From Rahnella woolbedingensis (GTDB lineage: Bacteria; Pseudomonadota; Gammaproteobacteria; Enterobacterales; Enterobacteriaceae), in assembly GCF_003602095.1 (NCBI RefSeq), contig NZ_RAHH01000004.1:1-64000 (forward strand): 64,000 nucleotides of DNA. The letters run 5' to 3'. Within the stretch, counting starts at the first letter, position 1. Each line of letters starts with the position of its first letter. The position numbers and the translations under genes are program-made. Positions 19,512 through 30,388 of the stretch are shown piece after piece. Under the pieces are notes generated by a model. It ran no database searches, was not told the DNA's origin, and saw only the letters and a program-made list of their open reading frames with translations.

Positions 19512-20429
19512 TCAGTCTTTTTTAACCGGCTTACCGGACCAGTAACCGGCCAGCAACGAGCCTGACAGATTGTGCCAGACCGAGAACAGTGCGCCCGGCA
19601 ACGCGGCCAGCGGGGTGAAGTAGATTTTCCCGAGCGTCGCAGCTAAACCGGAGTTCTGCATACCCACTTCCATCGCCAGCGTGCGGCAGGTGGTTTCGTC
19701 AAAGCCAAACAGCTTCCCGCCCCAGTAACCGCTCAGCAGACCAATACCGTTGTGCAGGATCACCGCCACAATCACGATAAGGCCTACGGAACCAATAAAG
19801 CCCTGACTGCCCGCCACCACGGCGCTGATAATTGCCACGATGCACACCATTGAGAAAAGCGGCAGCAGCGGTTCAATGCGTTTCACGGTCTTCGTGAACA
19901 GATGATGAATAATCAGACCGGCTAAAATCGGGATGACCACGATCTGCAAAATGCTCAGCAGCATGCCTTCCACATCCACTTTGATATGCGTATCGACATA
20001 CAGACGCGTCAGCAACGGCGTGGCGAAAACGCCGACCAGCGTGGAGACGGCAGAAATCGTCACGGAAAGCGCAACGTCGCCTTTGGCAAGGTAAATCATG
20101 ACGTTAGAAGCAGTACCACTGGCGACGCTGCCCACTAAAATCATACCCGCCGATAAATCCGCAGGCATATGGAAAAGTTTTGCCAGCACCCAGGCAGCCA
20201 GAGGCATCACCAGATAATGCAGGAAAGTGGCAGCGGCGACCGGGCCCGGACGCGACAGAACGCGCTTGAAATCGCCGAATTCGAGGGTGACGCCCATCGC
20301 GAACATGATCAGCATTAAAAGGGTGGAGACATGAGGGCCGATCGGGGTGAACGTGCCCGGCGAATAATAGGCTGCGACGGATAACAGCACGGCCCACAGC
20401 GGGAACAGGCGGGTTATTATGGCTAACAT
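19512..20429 (-). CDS. panS: Bile acid:sodium symporter family carrier (PanS-like)
   Basis: Inner-membrane carrier of 305 residues with about nine or ten hydrophobic segments and the family motifs [10 protein letters not shown] and [12 protein letters not shown]. The closest known relative by pattern is PanS, the ketopantoate/pantoate importer of Salmonella; other family members carry bile acids or organic anions, so the substrate is moderately sure. The start is ATG 20429, with AAGGATC seven bases before it. A reading frame extending 104 codons further upstream would overlap lysC and is not credible. It follows lysC on the same strand but is separated from it by a terminator. Confidence 0.78.
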   Translation of the reverse strand: MLAIITRLFPLWAVLLSVAAYYSPGTFTPIGPHVSTLLMLIMFAMGVTLEFGDFKRVLSRPGPVAAATFLHYLVMPLAAWVLAKLFHMPADLSAGMILVGSVASGTASNVMIYLAKGDVALSVTISAVSTLVGVFATPLLTRLYVDTHIKVDVEGMLLSILQIVVIPILAGLIIHHLFTKTVKRIEPLLPLFSMVCIVAIISAVVAGSQGFIGSVGLIVIVAVILHNGIGLLSGYWGGKLFGFDETTCRTLAMEVGMQNSGLAATLGKIYFTPLAALPGALFSVWHNLSGSLLAGYWSGKPVKKD

Positions 20430-20471
20430 TGAGGATGATCCTTGTCTTTGTTGTTTTGCAAAAGTACAGAC

Positions 20472-20500
20472 AAAAAAAGACCGGGCACATGGCCCGGTCT
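20472..20500 (-). terminator. lysC terminator
   Basis: On the minus strand: stem GACCGGGC / GCCCGGTC with a five-base loop, then seven Ts (complement of 20472-20478). It begins about 20 bases after the lysC stop. Confidence 0.9.
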
Positions 20501-20521
20501 TCACAGATACCGCGCCCGATA

Positions 20522-21910
20522 TTATTCGAATAGGTTGCGGTGTAGAGTTTTGACGACCTGATCGGCATCGTTGCCCGGCACCAGGAAGCACAGGTTGTAG
20601 CTGCTTGCGCCGTAGCAAATCATGCGGATATTGAACGGATCCAGCACCCCGAAGACTTCTTTGCCGACGCCACAAGCCTGCGACAGCTTGTTGCCGATGA
20701 TGGCGACCAGCGCCAGATTTTCTTCCACTTCCACGCGACACAGTGAGGATAATTCTGTCAGCAGCGAAGTAGTCAGCAGGCTGGCATCAGAAGAGGTGGA
20801 ACCGGTGGTATCCAGCGTCAGCGCCACGCTGACTTCTGAGGTCGTGATGAGATCCACGGAAATACTGTGACGCGCCAGAATGCCAAACACTTCGGCGAGG
20901 AAACCGCGTGAATGCAACATGCTCAGGCTGTGCAGGGTGACCAGCGTTTGTCTGCGACGCAGCGCTATCGCGCGAAACAGCGGCGGATTATTAGTGGTAT
21001 CACAGACTAAAGTGCCGCCGCCCGACGGATCTTTGCTCGAGCCGACAAACACCGGAATACCGCGGCGTACCGCAGGCAATAACGTGGCGGGATGCAGAAC
21101 TTTTGCACCAAATGTCGCCATTTCAGCGGCTTCTTCAAAAGCGATACGATCAATGCGTTTTGCTGCCGGCACCAGACGCGGGTCGGTGGTGTAAATTCCC
21201 GGTACGTCGGTCCAGATATCCACACGTACCGCGCTCAGCGCTTCGCCCAGCAAGGCTGCCGTGTAATCGCTGCCGCCGCGGCCAAGCGTGGTGGTGCGGC
21301 CTTTGCCTTCTGAACCGATAAAGCCTTGCGTGATAACCAGCGCGTCCTGCAGGCGCGGTTGCAGCTGCGAAACGGTGAGCTCGCTCAGGGCCTGCGTGTC
21401 CGGTTCTGCACGACCGAAACGATCGTTGGTGCGCATGATTTTACGCACGTCAAACCATTCCACCGGCACATTGCGCTGACGGATGATTTCAACAAACAGC
21501 AGGGTGGACATCAGTTCGCCGTGGCTGACCAGTTCGTCGGTCAGTGCCGTTGATGTCGCGAGGCTGGCCGCTTCGGACAGCATGGCGATGTTTTCCAGCA
21601 TGCGGACCAGCTCTTCGCGGATCACCGTCGGATTCTCCAGACGGTCAATAATGGCATTCTGGATACGGCGAATTTCATCAAGCAGAAACGCCCGGCGCTC
21701 AGCTTCTTTGCCTTCGGCCAGCTCGACTAATAAATTGGTGACGCCCGCAGAGGCGGAGAGAACAACCAGACGCACTTCAGGGCGCGACAGAACGATGTCT
21801 GCACTGCGGTTCATGGCGTCGAAATCCGCTACGCTGGTACCGCCGAATTTGGCGACGATAACGTTGCCCAGAGGCTGCGGGTTGGCGTTGCGGGATGCTG
21901 CGTAATTCAT
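20522..21910 (-). CDS. lysC: Lysine-sensitive aspartokinase III
   Basis: Phosphorylates aspartate in the first step toward lysine, threonine and methionine; the type III enzyme is inhibited by lysine. 462 residues: kinase domain opening with [19 protein letters not shown], catalytic-domain motifs [20 protein letters not shown] (about 205-225), and two C-terminal ACT domains (about 320-462). ATG 21910 has GAGG six bases before it; a start 13 codons upstream lies in the leader. The N-terminus is about 10 residues longer than in E. coli (449 total). Expression is probably controlled by the lysine riboswitch in its long leader. Confidence 0.96.
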   Translation of the reverse strand: MNYAASRNANPQPLGNVIVAKFGGTSVADFDAMNRSADIVLSRPEVRLVVLSASAGVTNLLVELAEGKEAERRAFLLDEIRRIQNAIIDRLENPTVIREELVRMLENIAMLSEAASLATSTALTDELVSHGELMSTLLFVEIIRQRNVPVEWFDVRKIMRTNDRFGRAEPDTQALSELTVSQLQPRLQDALVITQGFIGSEGKGRTTTLGRGGSDYTAALLGEALSAVRVDIWTDVPGIYTTDPRLVPAAKRIDRIAFEEAAEMATFGAKVLHPATLLPAVRRGIPVFVGSSKDPSGGGTLVCDTTNNPPLFRAIALRRRQTLVTLHSLSMLHSRGFLAEVFGILARHSISVDLITTSEVSVALTLDTTGSTSSDASLLTTSLLTELSSLCRVEVEENLALVAIIGNKLSQACGVGKEVFGVLDPFNIRMICYGASSYNLCFLVPGNDADQVVKTLHRNLFE

Positions 21911-22024
21911 GTAAAACCTCGTGTCAGGGTCGTCATACCAGACGGCCATCTATTCCATAATTCTATAAGAATTGGCACAAGGGGAGAGCGGGAAGGGGGC
22001 AGACGTAGAGATGCTACGATACAC

Positions 22025-22204
22025 CCAGAAGCGCCCCACCTTGTTGACATCCTCGCGGATGTCCGGTGACAACCCAGGGGATTCAGCCCCTGTAGTCGAT
22101 CCTATGCCTGCCGCGGGCTTCAGACCTCGGCGTCGCTCCCCCTGATGCACCTTCGTAGGATTCGGCTCCTCCGATACACTTCCTGGGCGACGCGCCTCTT
22201 CTGG
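22025..22204 (-). promoter_or_regulatory. Lysine riboswitch (L box) aptamer of lysC
   Basis: Read on the minus strand, the leader closes with P1 stem CCAGAAG (22198-22204) / CTTCTGG (22025-22031) and contains the L-box core elements AGAGGCGCG, GGAGGAGCCG, GGGGGAGCGACGCCGAGG and the CAGGGGCTGAATCCCCTG hairpin, in the order of the E. coli lysC leader. Lysine binding reduces LysC synthesis. No terminator stem with T-run is visible in the 114 bases between aptamer and start codon, so control is probably at translation or RNA cleavage, as in E. coli. Confidence 0.95.
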
Positions 22205-22236
22205 CTCACGCGACACGCGCGCGAGTTAGGTGCTTA

Positions 22237-22265
22237 GGAATAACGGGTTATGGCGCGTCTGTCAA
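22237..22265 (-). promoter_or_regulatory. Probable sigma-70 promoter of lysC
   Basis: Minus strand: perfect -35 TTGACA (22260-22265), 17-base spacer, -10 TATTCC (22237-22242). Transcription would begin near 22230, about 25 bases before the riboswitch. Sequence 22266-22436, up to pgi, holds no other recognised signal. Confidence 0.7.
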
Positions 22266-22436
22266 CGGTCTCGCAGCCCATGCGCCACATTTTGAACGAT
22301 TCTCATCTAATATTGTTCTCTGTCATTGTGATTTAGCAGATCTGACCTATCGCAAGAAAAGGCATCTCATCTCGGGAAGTTCAGGATACAATCGGGACAG
22401 TTACCTCATATTTATTCTCAGCCTAAGAGCATTGCT

Positions 22437-24083
22437 ATGAAAAATATCAATCCAACTCAGACCGCTGCCTGGCAAGCCCTGCAGCAGCATTTCGACAAGA
22501 TGAAAGATGTGCAGATTAGCCATCTGTTTGCTGAAGATGGTGATCGTTTCTCCAAGTTCTCTGCCACGTTTGAAGACCAGATGCTGGTCGATTTCTCCAA
22601 AAACCGCATCACTACCGAGACGCTGGACAAACTGCAGGCGCTGGCGAAAGAAACCGATCTTCAGGGCGCAATCAAATCGATGTTCTCTGGCGAGAAGATC
22701 AACCGCACCGAAGACCGCGCCGTGCTGCATGTTGCCCTGCGTAACCGCAGCAACACGCCGATCGTCGTGGACGGCAAAGATGTGATGCCAGAAGTGAATG
22801 CAGTTCTGGCGAAAATCAAAGGTTTCACCGAGCGCGTTATTGGCGGCGAGTGGAAAGGTTATACCGGCAAAGCCATCACTGACGTGGTGAACATCGGTAT
22901 CGGCGGTTCAGACCTCGGCCCGTTCATGGTGACCGAAGCGCTGCGTCCGTACAAAAACCACCTGAATATGCATTTCGTCTCCAACGTGGATGGCACACAC
23001 ATTGCCGAAACGCTGAAAGATTTGTCACCGGAAACCACACTGTTCCTGGTCGCATCAAAAACTTTCACCACCCAGGAAACCATGACCAACGCCCACAGCG
23101 CGCGTGACTGGTTCCTGAAAACCGCAGGCGATGACAAACACGTGGCGAAACACTTCGCGGCGCTGTCTACCAACGGTAAAGCGGTGAGCGAATTTGGTAT
23201 CGATACCGACAACATGTTCGAGTTCTGGGACTGGGTCGGCGGTCGTTATTCACTGTGGTCTGCAATTGGTCTGTCCATCGCCCTGTCTGTTGGTTTCGAT
23301 AACTTCGAACAGCTGCTGAGCGGTGCACACGCGATGGATAAACACTTCGCCAATACTCCGGCTGAGAAAAACCTGCCGGTTCTGCTGGCGCTGATCGGTA
23401 TCTGGTACAACGATTTCTACGGCACTGAAACCGAAGCTATCCTGCCATACGACCAGTACATGCACCGTTTTGCTGCTTACTTCCAGCAGGGCAACATGGA
23501 ATCTAACGGTAAGTTCGTTGACCGTAACGGCAACCCGGTGGATTACCAGACTGGCCCGATCATCTGGGGTGAACCAGGCACCAACGGCCAGCACGCGTTT
23601 TATCAGCTGATTCACCAGGGAACCAAAATCATCCCTTGTGACTTCATCGCACCGGCCATCAGCCATAACCCGCTGAGTGATCACCACGCGAAACTGCTGT
23701 CTAACTTCTTCGCACAGACAGAAGCGCTGGCGTTCGGTAAATCTCTGAACGTCGTCGAGAAAGAATTCGCCGATCAGGGTAAAAAACCGGAAGACGTGAA
23801 ACACGTTGCTCCGTTCAAAGTGTTCGAAGGTAACCGTCCGACTAACTCCATCCTGCTGCGTGAAATCACGCCTTACAGCCTGGGTGCGTTGATCGCGATG
23901 TACGAGCACAAAATCTTTACTCAGGGCGCTATCCTGAACATCTACACCTTCGACCAATGGGGTGTGGAACTGGGTAAACAGCTGGCAAACCGTATCCTGC
24001 CAGAGCTCGAGGGTGATAAAGATGTTACCGGCCACGACAGTTCAACTAACGGCCTGATCAACCGCTTCAAAAACTGGCGTTAA
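22437..24083 (+). CDS. pgi: Glucose-6-phosphate isomerase
   Basis: Interconverts glucose-6-phosphate and fructose-6-phosphate in glycolysis and gluconeogenesis. 548 residues (E. coli 549). Both family signatures are present: [19 protein letters not shown] near residue 262 and the late [15 protein letters not shown]. The active-site histidine lies in [15 protein letters not shown] near residue 386. The start is ATG 22437. The gene is divergent from lysC, with a 170-base gap between the lysC promoter and pgi. An ERIC element and a terminator follow. Codon use is strongly biased, as expected for a highly expressed gene. Confidence 0.98.
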   Translation: MKNINPTQTAAWQALQQHFDKMKDVQISHLFAEDGDRFSKFSATFEDQMLVDFSKNRITTETLDKLQALAKETDLQGAIKSMFSGEKINRTEDRAVLHVALRNRSNTPIVVDGKDVMPEVNAVLAKIKGFTERVIGGEWKGYTGKAITDVVNIGIGGSDLGPFMVTEALRPYKNHLNMHFVSNVDGTHIAETLKDLSPETTLFLVASKTFTTQETMTNAHSARDWFLKTAGDDKHVAKHFAALSTNGKAVSEFGIDTDNMFEFWDWVGGRYSLWSAIGLSIALSVGFDNFEQLLSGAHAMDKHFANTPAEKNLPVLLALIGIWYNDFYGTETEAILPYDQYMHRFAAYFQQGNMESNGKFVDRNGNPVDYQTGPIIWGEPGTNGQHAFYQLIHQGTKIIPCDFIAPAISHNPLSDHHAKLLSNFFAQTEALAFGKSLNVVEKEFADQGKKPEDVKHVAPFKVFEGNRPTNSILLREITPYSLGALIAMYEHKIFTQGAILNIYTFDQWGVELGKQLANRILPELEGDKDVTGHDSSTNGLINRFKNWR

Positions 24084-24088
24084 TCCCT

Positions 24089-24196
24089 CGTCATCCTTCA
24101 GCGCTGGCTGCGTGAACTCACCCCGGTCACTTACTTATGTAAGCTCCCGGGGATTCATTCAGTTGCCGCCTGGATGCAGCCCGAATGATTTAGGGC
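24089..24196 (+). repeat. ERIC element
   Basis: Imperfect palindrome of about 108 bases directly after pgi. Its centre CACTTACTTATGTAAGCTCCCGGGG-type core is nearly identical to the enterobacterial ERIC consensus on which ERIC-PCR primers are based (20 of 22 bases to the ERIC1R sequence). Function unknown; such elements are transcribed with their host gene. Confidence 0.9.
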
Positions 24197-24221
24197 AAAA
24201 AGGTATTTAATACGCCAAAAT

Positions 24222-24255
24222 AAAAGGGTTAGCTTTCACCGGCTGACCCTTTTTT
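24222..24255 (+). terminator. pgi terminator
   Basis: Stem AAAGGGTTAGC / GCTGACCCTTT with one G-T pair, then a run of six Ts. It follows the ERIC element, so the repeat is probably in the pgi 3' UTR. Confidence 0.85.
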
Positions 24256-24326
24256 AATGGCGCTTTGCCGGTGCGGACTCTGTGGTATTCTGCGGGTATT
24301 CATAACAAAAGTGGGATGTAGATCAC

Positions 24327-24734
24327 ATGGCAGGATCAAAACGCGCAATGATGATATCCGTCATTATGCAGCGAATCTTGAACGTTTTCTTATTGGGACT
24401 GGCCGCGATCCTGATGATTTTTATCGGGCGTGAAACTTATCATTTAGCCATGGTGTTGTTCGTTAATAACGACCAGTCTTCGTCGTATCTGCTGATAGAG
24501 GGGATTGTGATTTACTTCCTCTATTTCGAGTTTATTGCGCTGATTATCAAATATTTTTCCTCGGGTTATCACTTCCCGCTGCGCTATTTTATTTACATCG
24601 GTATTACCGCGATTATCCGTCTGATTATCGTCGACCACAAAAGTCCTTATGACACACTGGTTTACGCCTGCGCCATCCTCGTGCTGGTCGTGACGCTGTT
24701 CCTTGCCAACAGCGAACGTCTGCGCCGCGAATAA
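24327..24734 (+). CDS. psiE: Phosphate-starvation-inducible membrane protein PsiE
   Basis: Inner-membrane protein of 135 residues (E. coli 136) with four hydrophobic segments, at about residues 15-35, 50-75, 80-105 and 108-128. The family is named for induction under phosphate starvation in E. coli; its molecular role is not known. I could not find a convincing pair of PhoB half-sites upstream, so phosphate control here is unproven. In E. coli xylE and the mal genes separate psiE from ubiC; here ubiC follows at once. Confidence 0.92.
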   Translation: MAGSKRAMMISVIMQRILNVFLLGLAAILMIFIGRETYHLAMVLFVNNDQSSSYLLIEGIVIYFLYFEFIALIIKYFSSGYHFPLRYFIYIGITAIIRLIIVDHKSPYDTLVYACAILVLVVTLFLANSERLRRE

Positions 24735-24823
24735 AACAGGCCATTACTGCCTCGCATTCATGCGCTAGAATGCGGGGCAGATAATTCATTGGAGGTATGA
24801 ATACCTTCATTACGGAGCCGTTG

Positions 24824-25363
24824 ATGTCTGATTCCCATTCCCCTGAACAATCCCCGATCCACTGGTTTGACGATCCCTCGCAGGTGCCTGCGGATGTGGC
24901 TGACTGGCTGATGGAAATGGGATCCATGACCCGCCGGTTTGAAAAGCAGGGTGTTACCGTCACCGTGAAGCCGCAAAATGAATGTTTTGTCAGCCGCGAT
25001 GAACTGGGTGAAAGTGAAGCGCAGCAGTTGCCGGAAAGTGCCCGTTACTGGATCCGCGAAATCGTGCTGTTTGGGGATGCCGAACCCTGGTTGCTGGGCC
25101 GCACAGTCATTCCTGAAGAAACGCTGACCGGGCCGGATCTGGCACTGGTTGATTTGGGCACTGTGCCGCTCGGACGCTATCTGTTTAGCGGTAATAACCT
25201 GACCCGCGATTACATCCATTTAGGGCAATTGCAGAGTGAACAGGGCGACTTATGGGCGCGTCGTTCCCGTCTGCGGCTTTCAGATAAACCGCTGTTACTG
25301 ACTGAAATTTTCCTGCCGGACTCACCGTTGCATCGCCCGCAAAATAAGGTGGGGCAGCAATGA
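24824..25363 (+). CDS. ubiC: Chorismate pyruvate-lyase
   Basis: Removes pyruvate from chorismate to give 4-hydroxybenzoate, the first step of ubiquinone synthesis. 179 residues from ATG 24824 (GGAG six bases upstream). A start 27 bases earlier has its GGAGG too close and adds an atypical tail. Family blocks are conserved: [48 protein letters not shown], and [22 protein letters not shown] near the C-terminus. The N- and C-termini are slightly longer than in E. coli (165). Its stop overlaps the ubiA start by four bases, so the two are translated together. Confidence 0.95.
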   Translation: MSDSHSPEQSPIHWFDDPSQVPADVADWLMEMGSMTRRFEKQGVTVTVKPQNECFVSRDELGESEAQQLPESARYWIREIVLFGDAEPWLLGRTVIPEETLTGPDLALVDLGTVPLGRYLFSGNNLTRDYIHLGQLQSEQGDLWARRSRLRLSDKPLLLTEIFLPDSPLHRPQNKVGQQ

Positions 25364-26271
25364 GTCAGACGAATCAACAAGGAGAACAGAGAGTGTCAGG
25401 AAGTATGACGCAGGGCACATGGCGGGATTACTGCCGCCTGATGCGTATTGATAAGCCGATCGGCTCGCTGCTGCTGCTGTGGCCAACATTATGGGCTTTG
25501 TGGGTCGCCGGTGGCGGACTGCCTTCGGCAAAGATTTTGCTGGTTTTCGTGCTGGGCGTGTTCTTTATGCGTGCAGCCGGTTGCGTGGTGAACGACTACG
25601 CCGATCGTAAATTTGACGGTCATGTAAAACGCACTGCAAACCGTCCGCTGCCGAGCGGAGCCATTTCCGGTAAACAGGCTAAAATGCTTTTCGTCGGGCT
25701 GGTGCTGGTGTCCTTCCTGCTGGTGCTGCTGCTCAACCGCATGACGATTTTGCTGTCCCTGGCCGGGCTGGCGCTGGCATGGATTTATCCGTTTATGAAA
25801 CGGGTCAGCCATTTGCCACAGGTGGTGTTAGGCGCTGCGTTTGGCTGGGCCATTCCGATGGCTTACGCGGCGGTGAGCGAAAGCGTACCGCTCAGTTGCT
25901 GGCTGATGTTTGCCGCCAATATCTGCTGGACGGTGGCATACGACACGCAATATGCGATGGTAGACCGTGACGATGATTTGAAAATCGGCGTGAAATCTAC
26001 AGCGATTTTGTTTGGCCGTTTTGACACGCTGATTATCGGCCTGCTGCAACTGGCGACGTTAGTGCTGATGGGCATTGTCGGTCATCTTTCGCAGCTTGGC
26101 GCGCCGTTCTACTGGTCGCTGCTGCTGGCTGCTGCACTGTTTGTGCATCAGCAGAAGCTGATTGCGAAACGTGAACGTGATGCCTGTTTCCTGGCTTTTC
26201 GTCAGAACAACTATGTCGGCCTGGTGCTGTTCCTCGGCATCCTGATGAGCCTGTCAGCCTTCACGTTGTAA
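25360..26271 (+). CDS. ubiA: 4-hydroxybenzoate octaprenyltransferase
   Basis: Membrane prenyltransferase that attaches the octaprenyl side chain to 4-hydroxybenzoate in ubiquinone synthesis. 303 residues with about eight or nine membrane segments. The two aspartate-rich, Mg-prenyl-diphosphate-binding motifs are NDYADRKFD (near residue 82) and DRDDD (near residue 205). The ATG at 25360 overlaps the ubiC stop; a GTG at 25393 with AAGGAG eight bases upstream would give about 292 residues, nearer the E. coli length (290), and is a real alternative. The operon ends at the strong terminator at 26301. Confidence 0.95.
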   Translation: MSQTNQQGEQRVSGSMTQGTWRDYCRLMRIDKPIGSLLLLWPTLWALWVAGGGLPSAKILLVFVLGVFFMRAAGCVVNDYADRKFDGHVKRTANRPLPSGAISGKQAKMLFVGLVLVSFLLVLLLNRMTILLSLAGLALAWIYPFMKRVSHLPQVVLGAAFGWAIPMAYAAVSESVPLSCWLMFAANICWTVAYDTQYAMVDRDDDLKIGVKSTAILFGRFDTLIIGLLQLATLVLMGIVGHLSQLGAPFYWSLLLAAALFVHQQKLIAKRERDACFLAFRQNNYVGLVLFLGILMSLSAFTL

Positions 26272-26300
26272 GATTTTCTTAACTGATTCAGCGCCCATAA

Positions 26301-26336
26301 AAAACGCCCGGACTCTGTAAAAAGTCCGGGCGTTTT
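26301..26336. terminator. Bidirectional terminator between ubiA and plsB
   Basis: Perfect 14-base arms AAAACGCCCGGACT / AGTCCGGGCGTTTT with an eight-base loop, lying between the convergent ubiA and plsB. A-run and T-run make it functional in both directions. Confidence 0.93.
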
Positions 26337-26390
26337 GTTTTTGCCGCCTGATGGCTGGCGCAACTTTATGGCTGGTGCCACTAATGCCGG

Positions 26391-28874
26391 TTAATGATCG
26401 GTATCGCGGACATCCATCTTCGGCTCAGCCGGTGGCTCAGTTGCTTGCGGCAGCTCAGAAGGCATGCCCGCACTTTCAATGGTGAGCTTGATATCCGGCG
26501 TCATCAAATCGCTGAGCATGATGTAAATCTCACGCGTTTGTTCCTGAATCGCATCACCGCTGTCGCTGATATAACCTTCAGCGCGTAAGGTGCCGACCAG
26601 CGTGGAGAACACCGCTTTGTCGAAGAATTCAGGTGCATTGATACCGTGCAACACGGACAAACGCTGCGCCATAATCCGGCTCTCTTTTTCCAGTGCACCA
26701 CGGTTGATGCTTGGATTATTAGTGAGCAGCGAGAAGGTAATCGCGTAGCGTTGCAGCGTTTCACGCACACCTGCCGCCAGCAGCTGCAATGTGCGGATAC
26801 GCGCCGGGTTCAGCGTCAGTTCATCATCTTCCAGATGAATGATTTGCTGACGTGCCAGTTCCAGCGTCAGGACATCCAGCACCTGAGGCAGTTCTGACTT
26901 ATCAAAGTGCATGAACAGTTCAGCTTTGAGCATTGGATAAATCAGCTCTACCTGACGCAGTAATTCTGCGCGGGTGACCTGACGGTGATGCATGACAATG
27001 CTTGAAATCAGGGACGGCAACACCAGCATGTGATGGATGTTGTTGCGGTAATACGTCATCAGCACCGCCTGCTCGCGCGGCAGAATGATGATGTCACCGA
27101 TGTTGTCTTTATCAACCTGGAACTTGTTCATGTTAAGCGCGTGATCGAGCAACTGATCGGCGGTCAGATCAGGCACCGTTGAATCCGCGTTATACGGCAC
27201 GTTACGCAGCAATTGCAGATAGCAGTCGATTTGTTCAGTGAGCTGTTCGCGGGTCAGCGAGCGCTGACGCGAAGCCAGCAGCGCGGTACAACACAGGTTC
27301 ATGGCGTTAGCCGCGGCTGAGTTGTTGATACGCACCATGATCTGCTCGGCCAGATCCTGCACCGTTGGCGTCAGCCAGCTCGGGCGTTGCGCTTCAATCG
27401 GGTCGATCGCTTCACGCCAGGTCGGCACGTTCTGGTTCAGGTAAGTGGTCAGATGCAGCGGCTCACCGAAGTTCACATAGCCCTGACCGAGGTTACGCAG
27501 CTTGCGCAGCCCGTTCAGCATCTGCGTCAGGCTTTCTTTCTCTTTGGTCGCACCGCGTAATTCTTTGGCGTAAGTGCCCACTTCCATCACGTGTTCATAA
27601 CCGATGTAAATCGGCACTAACGTAATCGGACGTGAACCGCCGCGCAGCATGGCCTGAATGGTCATCGCCAGCGTACCGGTTTTCGGTTCCAGCAGGCGTC
27701 CGGTGCGTGAACGGCCACCTTCGACAAAGTATTCAACCGAATAACCGCGGCTGAACAATTCGCCCAGATATTCGCGGAAAACGGTGGAATAAAGTTTGTT
27801 GCCTTTAAAAGTACGGCGGATGAAGAACGCGCCCAGACGGCGAAAAATCGGGCCAGCCGGCCAGAAGTTCAGGTTAATACCGGCAGCGATATGTGGCGGC
27901 ACCAGCCCCTGGTGATAGAGCACGTAAGACAGCAGCAGGTAGTCCATGTGGCTGCGGTGGCAGGGCACATACACAATTTCCTGACCATCAAGCGCCAGCT
28001 GACGAACGCGCTCAGCATTATTGACGTTGATGCCTTTATATAAACGGTTCCACGTCCAGCTCAGCACGCGGTCTGAAAGACGAACGGCTTCATAAGAGAA
28101 GTTCGCCGCGATTTCTTCCATCAGTGCGATAGCATTCTGCTGGGCTTTTTCGTGGGAAATTTTCTTGCTGCGGGCTTCGTCTTCAATCGCTTTTTCGATG
28201 GCTTTGGAAGCCAGTAATTTATTGAATAAATCCTGACGGGCAGGAAGACGCGGGCCGACTGCCGCCAGACGCTGACGGGAGAAATGCATACGCGCCACGC
28301 GTGCCAGTTTCTGGGCAATGGTTTTGTCGGTGCCGTGTTCCGTTGCCATATAACGCAGGGAAACGGTATTAGAGAAACGAACAAAACTGTCACGCCCGAG
28401 CCACAGCACGGCGAAAAATTTCTGAATGCCGTTCAGCACGCGCAGATGTGGTGTATCGTCCTGACCTTCGCGGCCCGGCGCACGACCAAACATCACGGAT
28501 ACCGGCAACATCTGAATGTCTAAATCCGGATTGTTACGGTGCAAATCCAGATAGTCGTGGAACAGTTTTACGGATTCCTGCTTTGGCGTGTAATACGAGA
28601 ATACGCGCGGGCCTTCAGCGATGAATACATGGCTTGGCAGCAGGGTTCCGTCGATTTCCAGCGGAATAAGGGGATCGGGCAGATTCTCTGCCAGACATTG
28701 CACACGCAACGTCAGCAAATCTGCCTTGGAATTGTAAGGCAATACGTACAAAATCGGGCGCGTCGGGTCTAAATGCAACTCGCTAACCGGATCTGAAGGT
28801 ATGACCTTGCTCTTTACCAGCAATGAGAGTGGTAAATTCAATAATGTGTAATAAAGTCTACGCCAACCTGACAT
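26391..28874 (-). CDS. plsB: Glycerol-3-phosphate acyltransferase
   Basis: Membrane-bound enzyme that acylates glycerol-3-phosphate at position 1, the first step of phospholipid synthesis. 827 residues from ATG 28874 (MSGWRRLYY, the conserved N-terminus); an in-frame start 31 codons upstream is rejected because homology begins at MSGW. The acyltransferase H-x4-D motif is HRSHMDYLL near residue 305, with further blocks GGRSRTGRL and [14 protein letters not shown]. The C-terminus runs about 15 residues past the E. coli end and is rich in Pro and Glu. Divergent from dgkA, as in E. coli. Confidence 0.96.
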   Translation of the reverse strand: MSGWRRLYYTLLNLPLSLLVKSKVIPSDPVSELHLDPTRPILYVLPYNSKADLLTLRVQCLAENLPDPLIPLEIDGTLLPSHVFIAEGPRVFSYYTPKQESVKLFHDYLDLHRNNPDLDIQMLPVSVMFGRAPGREGQDDTPHLRVLNGIQKFFAVLWLGRDSFVRFSNTVSLRYMATEHGTDKTIAQKLARVARMHFSRQRLAAVGPRLPARQDLFNKLLASKAIEKAIEDEARSKKISHEKAQQNAIALMEEIAANFSYEAVRLSDRVLSWTWNRLYKGINVNNAERVRQLALDGQEIVYVPCHRSHMDYLLLSYVLYHQGLVPPHIAAGINLNFWPAGPIFRRLGAFFIRRTFKGNKLYSTVFREYLGELFSRGYSVEYFVEGGRSRTGRLLEPKTGTLAMTIQAMLRGGSRPITLVPIYIGYEHVMEVGTYAKELRGATKEKESLTQMLNGLRKLRNLGQGYVNFGEPLHLTTYLNQNVPTWREAIDPIEAQRPSWLTPTVQDLAEQIMVRINNSAAANAMNLCCTALLASRQRSLTREQLTEQIDCYLQLLRNVPYNADSTVPDLTADQLLDHALNMNKFQVDKDNIGDIIILPREQAVLMTYYRNNIHHMLVLPSLISSIVMHHRQVTRAELLRQVELIYPMLKAELFMHFDKSELPQVLDVLTLELARQQIIHLEDDELTLNPARIRTLQLLAAGVRETLQRYAITFSLLTNNPSINRGALEKESRIMAQRLSVLHGINAPEFFDKAVFSTLVGTLRAEGYISDSGDAIQEQTREIYIMLSDLMTPDIKLTIESAGMPSELPQATEPPAEPKMDVRDTDH

Positions 28875-29004
28875 AAAAACGTGAAGCCTCTTGTTAGCAA
28901 TTTCGCCGCAAGGATACCAGAAAGATCCGTGGAGATCTGTGGTCATATAAAAGCTAAAATACGGCACACTTCTAAGGATAACCCTTCAAGGATCAGTACC
29001 CCAA

Positions 29005-29373
29005 ATGGCGAACCAAGTCACTGGATTTACCCGAATTTATAAAGCGGCCGGATATTCCTGGAAAGGATTGAAAGCGGCATGGCAAAACGAAGCGGCTTTT
29101 CGCCAGGAAGCCAGCGTAGCTATCCCGCTAATTTTGTTATCTTTCTGGTTTGATGTCAGCACAGTAGAACGCATTCTGCTTATCGGTTCCGTGGTGCTGG
29201 TTTGCGTCACTGAACTGCTCAACAGTGCGGTGGAATGTGCGATTGACCGTATCGGCTCTGAATTTCACGAGCTTTCAGGACGCGCAAAAGATATCGGCTC
29301 TGCTGCCGTGCTTCTGACCATCATATTGGCGATTTTTGTCTGGGTCAGTATCTTTTGGCCGCGATGGTTCTGA
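29005..29373 (+). CDS. dgkA: Diacylglycerol kinase
   Basis: Small trimeric inner-membrane kinase that phosphorylates diacylglycerol, recycling it to phosphatidate. It has 122 residues, the same as E. coli DgkA, with three membrane helices. The catalytic stretch VTELLNSAVECAIDRIG contains the Glu and Asn that bind Mg-ATP (near residues 69-76). ATG 29005 follows directly on the plsB-dgkA gap. lexA lies 119 bases downstream behind its own SOS promoter. Confidence 0.97.
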   Translation: MANQVTGFTRIYKAAGYSWKGLKAAWQNEAAFRQEASVAIPLILLSFWFDVSTVERILLIGSVVLVCVTELLNSAVECAIDRIGSEFHELSGRAKDIGSAAVLLTIILAIFVWVSIFWPRWF

Positions 29374-29447
29374 TCTGGAATCTGTATTCCAGGAATCACC
29401 GTTATGCCCTGTTTTTATTCAATCTTAGGTTTTCATTGACCGTTTAG

Positions 29448-29484
29448 CTGTATATACTCACAGCACGACTGTATAAACAACCAG
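29448..29484 (+). promoter_or_regulatory. Two LexA (SOS) boxes before lexA
   Basis: Box 1 CTGTATATACTCACAG (29448-29463) and box 2 CTGTATAAACAACCAG (29469-29484) both keep the CTG-N10-CAG ends. The 21-base centre-to-centre spacing is as in E. coli lexA. Box 2 ends eight bases before the ATG. LexA represses its own gene here until DNA damage. Confidence 0.95.
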
Positions 29485-29492
29485 GGGGCGGA

Positions 29493-30101
29493 ATGAAAGC
29501 TTTAACGACCAGACAACAAGAGGTCTACGACCTTATTCGCGATCATATCTCCACCACCGGTATGCCACCAACCCGCGCCGAGATTGCATCGCGTCTGGGT
29601 TTCCGCTCTCCTAATGCGGCGGAAGAACACCTGAAAGCGCTGGCACGTAAAGGCGTTATCGAGATCGTTTCCGGTGCATCTCGTGGTATCCGTCTGCTGA
29701 TGGAAGAAGAAGAAGGTTTACCGCTGATCGGCCGCGTTGCCGCCGGTGAACCGCTGCTGGCTCAGCAACATATCGAAGGCCATTACCAGGTTGATCCGGC
29801 GATGTTCAAGCCGAGCGCCGATTTCCTGCTGCGCGTCAGCGGCATGTCGATGCGTGATATCGGTATCCTCGACGGTGATTTGCTGGCCGTGCATAAAACT
29901 CAGGACGTGCGTAATGGTCAGGTTGTGGTGGCCCGCATCGATGACGAAGTCACCGTAAAGCGCCTGAAAAAACAGGGCAGCGTGGTGCAGTTATTGCCTG
30001 AGAACAGCGAATTCCAGCCGATCGTGGTGGATTTGCGCGAGCAGAATTTCAGCATTGAAGGGCTTGCGGTAGGCGTCATCCGCAACGGTGACTGGATCTG
30101 A
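29493..30101 (+). CDS. lexA: LexA repressor
   Basis: SOS-response repressor and self-cleaving serine protease. It has 202 residues, the same as E. coli. N-terminal winged helix-turn-helix (1-70); Ala-Gly cleavage site in RVAAGEP (near 84-85); catalytic Ser119 in SGMSMRD; Lys156 in VTVKRLKK. RecA-ssDNA triggers cleavage. Self-repressed through the two boxes directly upstream. In E. coli dinF follows closely in the same transcript; here 287 bases, including an ERIC element and a hairpin, separate them. Confidence 0.98.
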   Translation: MKALTTRQQEVYDLIRDHISTTGMPPTRAEIASRLGFRSPNAAEEHLKALARKGVIEIVSGASRGIRLLMEEEEGLPLIGRVAAGEPLLAQQHIEGHYQVDPAMFKPSADFLLRVSGMSMRDIGILDGDLLAVHKTQDVRNGQVVVARIDDEVTVKRLKKQGSVVQLLPENSEFQPIVVDLREQNFSIEGLAVGVIRNGDWI

Positions 30102-30102
30102 C

Positions 30103-30217
30103 CTTCGTACTTCGAGCTGCAGATGCGTTGGCTGCGCGCGTTCACCCGAATCACTGACTAATGTCAGCTCATCGGGATTCATTTGCTTGCCGCCTTCCTG
30201 CAACTCGAATTACTCGG
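30103..30217 (+). repeat. ERIC element after lexA
   Basis: About 115 bases beginning CTTCGTACTTCGAGCTGC and ending CAACTCGAATTAC. The centre has TTCACCCGAATCACTGACTAATGTCAGCTCATCGGGATTCA-type pairing arms characteristic of ERIC, diverged from the pgi copy. It lies one base after the lexA stop. Confidence 0.82.
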
Positions 30218-30388
30218 TCAAATATTGCTGGTTCAGGTATTGCTGGGTCAGATTTAGAAGACCAAAAACTTATTGAATATGGATGGCGGCCGCCCTGGCA
30301 TCCATGTGAATTCAAAGAGAAATGCGTTTCTCTCATCGTCGCCCCTTTCGGGGCGATGTCATTTCCAGGCATAACCTGAAGCTCCGTT
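30218..30388 (+). other. lexA-dinF intergenic remainder with hairpin
   Basis: Contains two imperfect direct repeats (TATTGCTGGTTCAG and TATTGCTGGGTCAG around 30224-30252), a GC-rich palindrome around GGCGGCCGCC (30286-30295), and a stem TCGCCCC / GGGGCGA at 30339-30356 without a T-run. No reading frame or LexA box was found. The structures may attenuate read-through from lexA to dinF. Confidence 0.5.

Noticed and set aside
20430-20741. 104-codon N-terminal extension of the PanS-like carrier
   Set aside because: It runs through the lysC terminator and into lysC, and lacks a family match; ATG 20429 has a good ribosome-binding site.
22046-22106. GC-rich palindromes before lysC as a repeat element
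   Set aside because: They are helices of the lysine riboswitch, not a dispersed repeat.
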